From: Bacteroidales bacterium 45-6 | GTDB lineage: Bacteria; Bacteroidota; Bacteroidia; Bacteroidales; Dysgonomonadaceae | NCBI GenBank assembly: GCA_001897035.1 | Contig: MKRS01000394.1 | Span: 1-8,940, forward strand | Length of the DNA stretch: 8,940 nt | Reading direction: 5' to 3' | Shown: positions 5,980 through 8,940 of the stretch, piece after piece | How the letters are laid out: each line of letters opens with the position of its first letter | How positions within the stretch are numbered: the stretch's first letter is position 1 | Notes under the pieces: generated by a model | The model's input: only the letters and a program-made list of their open reading frames with translations | The model's database searches: none | Told to the model about the DNA's origin: nothing | Program-made: the position numbers and the translations under genes

Positions 5980-6753
5980 ATGAAAAATTATATTGTTTTC
6001 CTTTTGGTTCCACTGATTCTATGCTCATGCGGTGCCAAAGACGATCCCCATGAAAAACCTGTCTTTAAATTCTATCCAAAGAAGGTGACAACTGTGATTA
6101 CTAATGTGGCAAAAAGACATGAGCAGCACATCAACGGATACGTGAATGTTTCTTATGAGTCAACCTCTGTTAATGACGTTGTTAAAGAAGATAGTGCCGT
6201 TTTAGTAATAGGTACTTTCAATGTGAAAAAGGAGATTCTTCGAGACCCTAATATCACTTTCGATCAATATCAATACTATTATTTTGAATACTTGGATCCC
6301 TCCTTGCCCTCTGTGGAGAAGCAAATAGGGGACAGCTACACAGGTGCAAACTCCACTATAAAAAGCGCAAGTGGAGATTTTGCCTATCTGGTAAGAATCT
6401 TCTACCGCACCACCGAAGTCCGCAACCTGACGATCTCGGCGTTGAACACATCTTTGTTCGGGGTGAGGGCCGGCGAGTCGCTGAACGATTTTTTCGACAT
6501 CGAAACCTACGATCCGCCGGTGATCTTCAATGCCCCTTCGCAGACTTTGCTTTATGGCTATTCGAGCAAGAGCCGTCCGGTGTCCATCGGCGAATGGCTC
6601 AGCTTGTCACCCTTGGCATCGGTGGAAATGGATCTCGTTCCCAACACCAAGATAGACAACCTGCCGGTGAGCGTGCAGTTTGTGGTGAAGATGGAGACGG
6701 CGGACGGGCTGGTGCTGAGGGACACGACGAGGATGGTGACAATAACAAGGTGA
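5980..6753 (+). CDS. putative lipoprotein LP3, third paralogue
   Basis: This is a 257-residue lipoprotein, the same length as LP1, with lipobox L-C-S-C at Cys17. It continues G-A-K-D-D-P-H-E. The K-D-D just after the cysteine resembles the acidic lipoprotein export signal known in some Bacteroidota for the cell surface, so this copy may face outward. It aligns with LP1 along its whole length: F-K-F-Y-P-K-K-V-T, I-N-G-Y, V-V-K-E-D-S, F-N-V, P-N-I-T, L-P-S-V-E and the near-identical C-terminal 115 residues. LP1 and LP3 are thus closer to each other than either is to the LP2 between them. The ATG at 5980 keeps the 4-nt spacing after tail repeat 3. The next gene starts 35 nt downstream with no promoter seen, so it is probably co-transcribed. 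The function is unknown. Confidence 0.9.
   Translation: MKNYIVFLLVPLILCSCGAKDDPHEKPVFKFYPKKVTTVITNVAKRHEQHINGYVNVSYESTSVNDVVKEDSAVLVIGTFNVKKEILRDPNITFDQYQYYYFEYLDPSLPSVEKQIGDSYTGANSTIKSASGDFAYLVRIFYRTTEVRNLTISALNTSLFGVRAGESLNDFFDIETYDPPVIFNAPSQTLLYGYSSKSRPVSIGEWLSLSPLASVEMDLVPNTKIDNLPVSVQFVVKMETADGLVLRDTTRMVTITR
6404..6753 (+). repeat. conserved 3' half of LP3
   Basis: This is the partner of 4781-5130 in LP1 (32 differences over 350 nt, counted by eye, no gaps). It includes the block 6634-6737, which differs by 2 nt from LP1 and by 2 nt from LP2. Confidence 0.9.
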
Positions 6754-6788
6754 AAAAGGGTACAAGTCTTTAATATTAGATTCAATAG

Positions 6789-7682
6789 ATGAAACTTGTA
6801 AGTTTAGCACTGGCTGTGTTTTTAGCTATTGCCTTAGACGGCTGTGTCAGCGAAATACCGGTAGAGGTGGAAGGGGCGGAAGTCCCGGTAGTAAACTGTG
6901 TGCTGACCAACGACACGGTGCAGACCTTGAGCCTGACCAAGTCGGTAAAAATCTCGGATACTCGTCTGTTTAGGGAAATAAAGGATGCCAAGATCGTCTT
7001 GCTAACTGAAGGCCAGACGGCAGGCGAATTTGCCCGCACGGGATATGGAAAATGGGAATTGCACTACCAGCCGGTGGCTGGGAAGCGGTACAGCCTGGTA
7101 GTGACCCTTGCCGACGGCACGGAATTGTCGGCAACTACCACCATGCCCAGGCAAAACCGCATCGTAAAAAACAGTTCTTCCGATGCTTATCCCAGCAAGT
7201 ATTTCAAGCAAATGTCAGCGCAATCTCCTTGCTGGACATTTGTTCTTGAACAAAATGATTTGCCCGACAATCTTTTGCATCCCACGCCTTCCGCCAAAGC
7301 TTGGCTCAAACAGCACATCGGGACAGATCATCCGCTGGTGGATCGTTTCAACGACGACGGAGGCTTGTCGGCTGTTTTGCCCCAGGCCACTACTCCGGCT
7401 TACAGCTACTACGTCAGGATCCGGCCTTCGGCTGAAGTTGCCCCGGAAGGCATTCCTTTTTGTATCCAGACCAATTTTGGAGGTAACGACTTTGTCTGCT
7501 TCCGGAATGCTTCCGAAGAATACGACAACTACTTGAAAAGCAGTTTCGAGAAGCTTTGGCTTTACAGTTCGGAAGACGACCCCATCCAGTGGTTTGACGA
7601 AACGGTGGTCTATTCCAATATTTCCAACGGGGTGGGCATATTCGGGGCTTATTCCGATGTTTATTTCTTTTACAACGAATGA
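6789..7682 (+). CDS. DUF4249-type lipoprotein, partner of the downstream TonB-dependent receptor
   Basis: This 297-residue protein has a hydrophobic leader and lipobox L-D-G-C (Cys19). It shows the pattern of the DUF4249 family: V-V-N-C-V-L-T-N-D-T followed by L-S-L-T-K-S at residues 34-51, D-A-K-I-V-L-L-T-E-G (66-75), and Y-Q-P-V-A-G-K-R-Y-S-L-V-V with a threonine-rich T-T-T-M-P end of the first domain (93-120). DUF4249 proteins are periplasm- or surface-facing lipoproteins usually encoded beside a TonB-dependent receptor. The pair is thought to act like other SusC/SusD-type uptake systems, but its substrate is not known. The stop TGA (7680-7682) shares its A with the receptor ATG, which implies translational coupling. 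The start ATG 6789 gives a standard signal peptide. The family call is from memory of the pattern, not a search. Confidence 0.8.
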   Translation: MKLVSLALAVFLAIALDGCVSEIPVEVEGAEVPVVNCVLTNDTVQTLSLTKSVKISDTRLFREIKDAKIVLLTEGQTAGEFARTGYGKWELHYQPVAGKRYSLVVTLADGTELSATTTMPRQNRIVKNSSSDAYPSKYFKQMSAQSPCWTFVLEQNDLPDNLLHPTPSAKAWLKQHIGTDHPLVDRFNDDGGLSAVLPQATTPAYSYYVRIRPSAEVAPEGIPFCIQTNFGGNDFVCFRNASEEYDNYLKSSFEKLWLYSSEDDPIQWFDETVVYSNISNGVGIFGAYSDVYFFYNE

Positions 7683-8940
7683 TGGCAAAAAAGATACCTG
7701 CCTTTACGGTGTGGGGTTTCTCGCTCCTGTTTTGCTGGCAGTTGAGCGGACAATCGCTCCCCGATTCTCTGCGGATGGTGGGCCCCGACAGCATAAAATC
7801 CTATCCGCTCAAGACGGTGACGGTGTTTGGCAATGCAAGTATCGGCAAAAACAGCATTTACCAATTCTCGACAGAGGAGGCCAAACGGATAGTCACCGTG
7901 ATGGGTGAAACCGATGTGCTTCGCTATGTGGGTACTTTACCCGGGGTATCGCAAGGGATGGAAGGGGGATTGGGATTCTTCATCAGGGGGAGCAACAGTG
8001 GCAACAACCGCTATTTGCTGGACGATGTTCCGCTCTACGGGAGCGACCATTTGTTCGGACTGTTTTCGGTGTTCCATCCCGACATTGTCGGCAACGTGGA
8101 GTTCCGCAGTGGAAAATTCCCGGCTTCGTCCGGAAATTTTCTTTCTTCGCTCACGCATGTCTCCACGGTGACTCCCAGTTCGAAAATGCGTGGAGGAAGC
8201 TTGTCCATTTCTCCCTTCATGTTTGGCGGAAGCCTGAGCGGACCACTCTTCAATGGCAAAGCGAGCTTTCAGGTGGCGGGGAGGATATCGTTGCTTGGAG
8301 CCGAAATGGCATTGGTGAAAAAAATGACGGAGACGGAAGGCGATTTTGTACCCGAGGTGGGCGACCTGTATTTCAAATTTCATGTTTGCCCCAGCGATAA
8401 TGACGTTGTGGATGCCACAGGTTACTATAGCAACGATTACTTCAAATTTGTTTCCGTGGACGATAACGAAAACAATACAGTGGAGCAAAACTGGGGAAAC
8501 AAAGTCTTTAGTCTGATATGGTTTCGCAAGCTGCCCGGGCAGGTGCAATGGCAGACATCAGGCTATTTCAACAATTTCGTTTCGGGGCAAAGCCAGCAGT
8601 ATCTCGAAAAGGGGAAGCAAAGCAGCGACTTGCGTTTGCGGACATCGGTACGAGAATGGAACCTGAAATCGATGCTCTCCAAAGAATCAGACAAGCTGAA
8701 AGTGGGGGCTGGCATCGAAGCCAAGCTGCAGCGCTTGCAACCTGCAAGCGAAAGGATGTACACCTCCTCTCAACAGGCCAATCCCGACAAGCACTATTCC
8801 TATAATCCGGCATCTTCGACACGAAATATCAGCCTTTTTGGCGATCTTGAATACAAGTATGGAAACACAATCACCACCTTGGGCTATCGGGGAAGCTACT
8901 TCGCCGGCAGGCGGTTTGACAAGCTTTGCCATGATTTACG
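7682..8940 (+). CDS. TonB-dependent outer-membrane receptor, cut by the right edge
   Basis: The frame from ATG 7682 stays open to the right edge, giving at least 419 residues. A signal peptide (hydrophobic residues about 8-24, ending near S-G-Q-S) is followed by L-K-T-V-T-V-F-G (43-50), which may serve as the TonB box. A plug domain follows: G-E-T-D-V-L-R-Y-V-G-T-L-P-G-V (75-89), G-L-G-F-F-I-R-G-S-N-S-G (97-107), Y-L-L-D-D-V-P-L-Y-G (111-120) and N-V-E-F-R-S-G-K-F-P-A (138-148). The rest alternates in the manner of beta-barrel strands. It would import an unknown substrate using TonB energy, together with the DUF4249 lipoprotein. Receptors of this group often carry an N-terminal carboxypeptidase-regulatory-like domain of about 80 residues before the plug. 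Here the plug begins by residue about 60, so that domain is absent. Most of the barrel lies outside the window. Confidence 0.9.
   Translation, partial: MAKKIPAFTVWGFSLLFCWQLSGQSLPDSLRMVGPDSIKSYPLKTVTVFGNASIGKNSIYQFSTEEAKRIVTVMGETDVLRYVGTLPGVSQGMEGGLGFFIRGSNSGNNRYLLDDVPLYGSDHLFGLFSVFHPDIVGNVEFRSGKFPASSGNFLSSLTHVSTVTPSSKMRGGSLSISPFMFGGSLSGPLFNGKASFQVAGRISLLGAEMALVKKMTETEGDFVPEVGDLYFKFHVCPSDNDVVDATGYYSNDYFKFVSVDDNENNTVEQNWGNKVFSLIWFRKLPGQVQWQTSGYFNNFVSGQSQQYLEKGKQSSDLRLRTSVREWNLKSMLSKESDKLKVGAGIEAKLQRLQPASERMYTSSQQANPDKHYSYNPASSTRNISLFGDLEYKYGNTITTLGYRGSYFAGRRFDKLCHDL

Noticed and set aside
4326..5980. The tail repeats as a CRISPR array or insertion-sequence ends
   Set aside because: The copies are about 800 nt apart, separated by paralogous genes. 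They show no inverted termini, no transposase and no short spacers.
7937..8548. 203-codon minus-strand frame opposite the TonB receptor
   Set aside because: It lies over a continuous receptor frame with clear plug motifs and has no motif of its own.

Overview
The window reads as Bacteroidota, most likely order Bacteroidales. The evidence is the apparent lysS-gpsA-pgi order, an outer-membrane pair of a DUF4249 lipoprotein and a TonB-dependent receptor, starts preceded by A-rich sequence instead of a Shine-Dalgarno, and one good Bacteroides-type promoter (TAnnTTTG). Every supported gene is on the + strand.

Bases 1-2760 are core metabolism. They hold the last codons of a gene that is probably lysS, then gpsA (glycerol-3-phosphate dehydrogenase) 5 nt later. 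A 242-nt gap with short repeats and a hairpin follows, then pgi (glucose-6-phosphate isomerase). A strong GC-rich hairpin after pgi (2721-2755) closes this block.

Bases 2761-8940 look like one accessory, envelope-directed operon starting at a promoter near 2809-2837. The first gene is a streptopain-like (peptidase C10) cysteine protease. It has a lipoprotein signal, a Spi-like propeptide and a complete catalytic domain, but one missing base near 3480-3490 splits it into two frames. Three related lipoproteins follow (LP1 4357-5130, LP2 5158-5952, LP3 5980-6753), then a DUF4249 lipoprotein and a TonB-dependent receptor that runs off the right edge.

The most interesting structure is in the three-lipoprotein array. 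The protease ends in I-I-N-F-A-K-K-stop, 4 nt before the LP1 ATG. The same seven codons plus a stop recur after LP1 and after LP2, again exactly 4 nt before the next ATG, and are absent after LP3. The three copies differ only at synonymous third positions and in the stop codon. The array therefore looks like repeated duplication of a unit made of protease tail plus lipoprotein, or the remains of several protease-lipoprotein cassettes. The 3' ends of the lipoprotein genes are homogenised (a 104-nt block with 2-4 differences per pair), while their 5' parts are AT-rich and divergent.

Working model (inference): a lipid-anchored secreted protease, a family of paralogous lipoproteins that could be its inhibitors, partners or targets, and an outer-membrane receptor pair that could take up the products. 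The lipoprotein function is unknown from sequence alone. As read here, the protease is broken unless the frameshift is a sequencing error or is bypassed.
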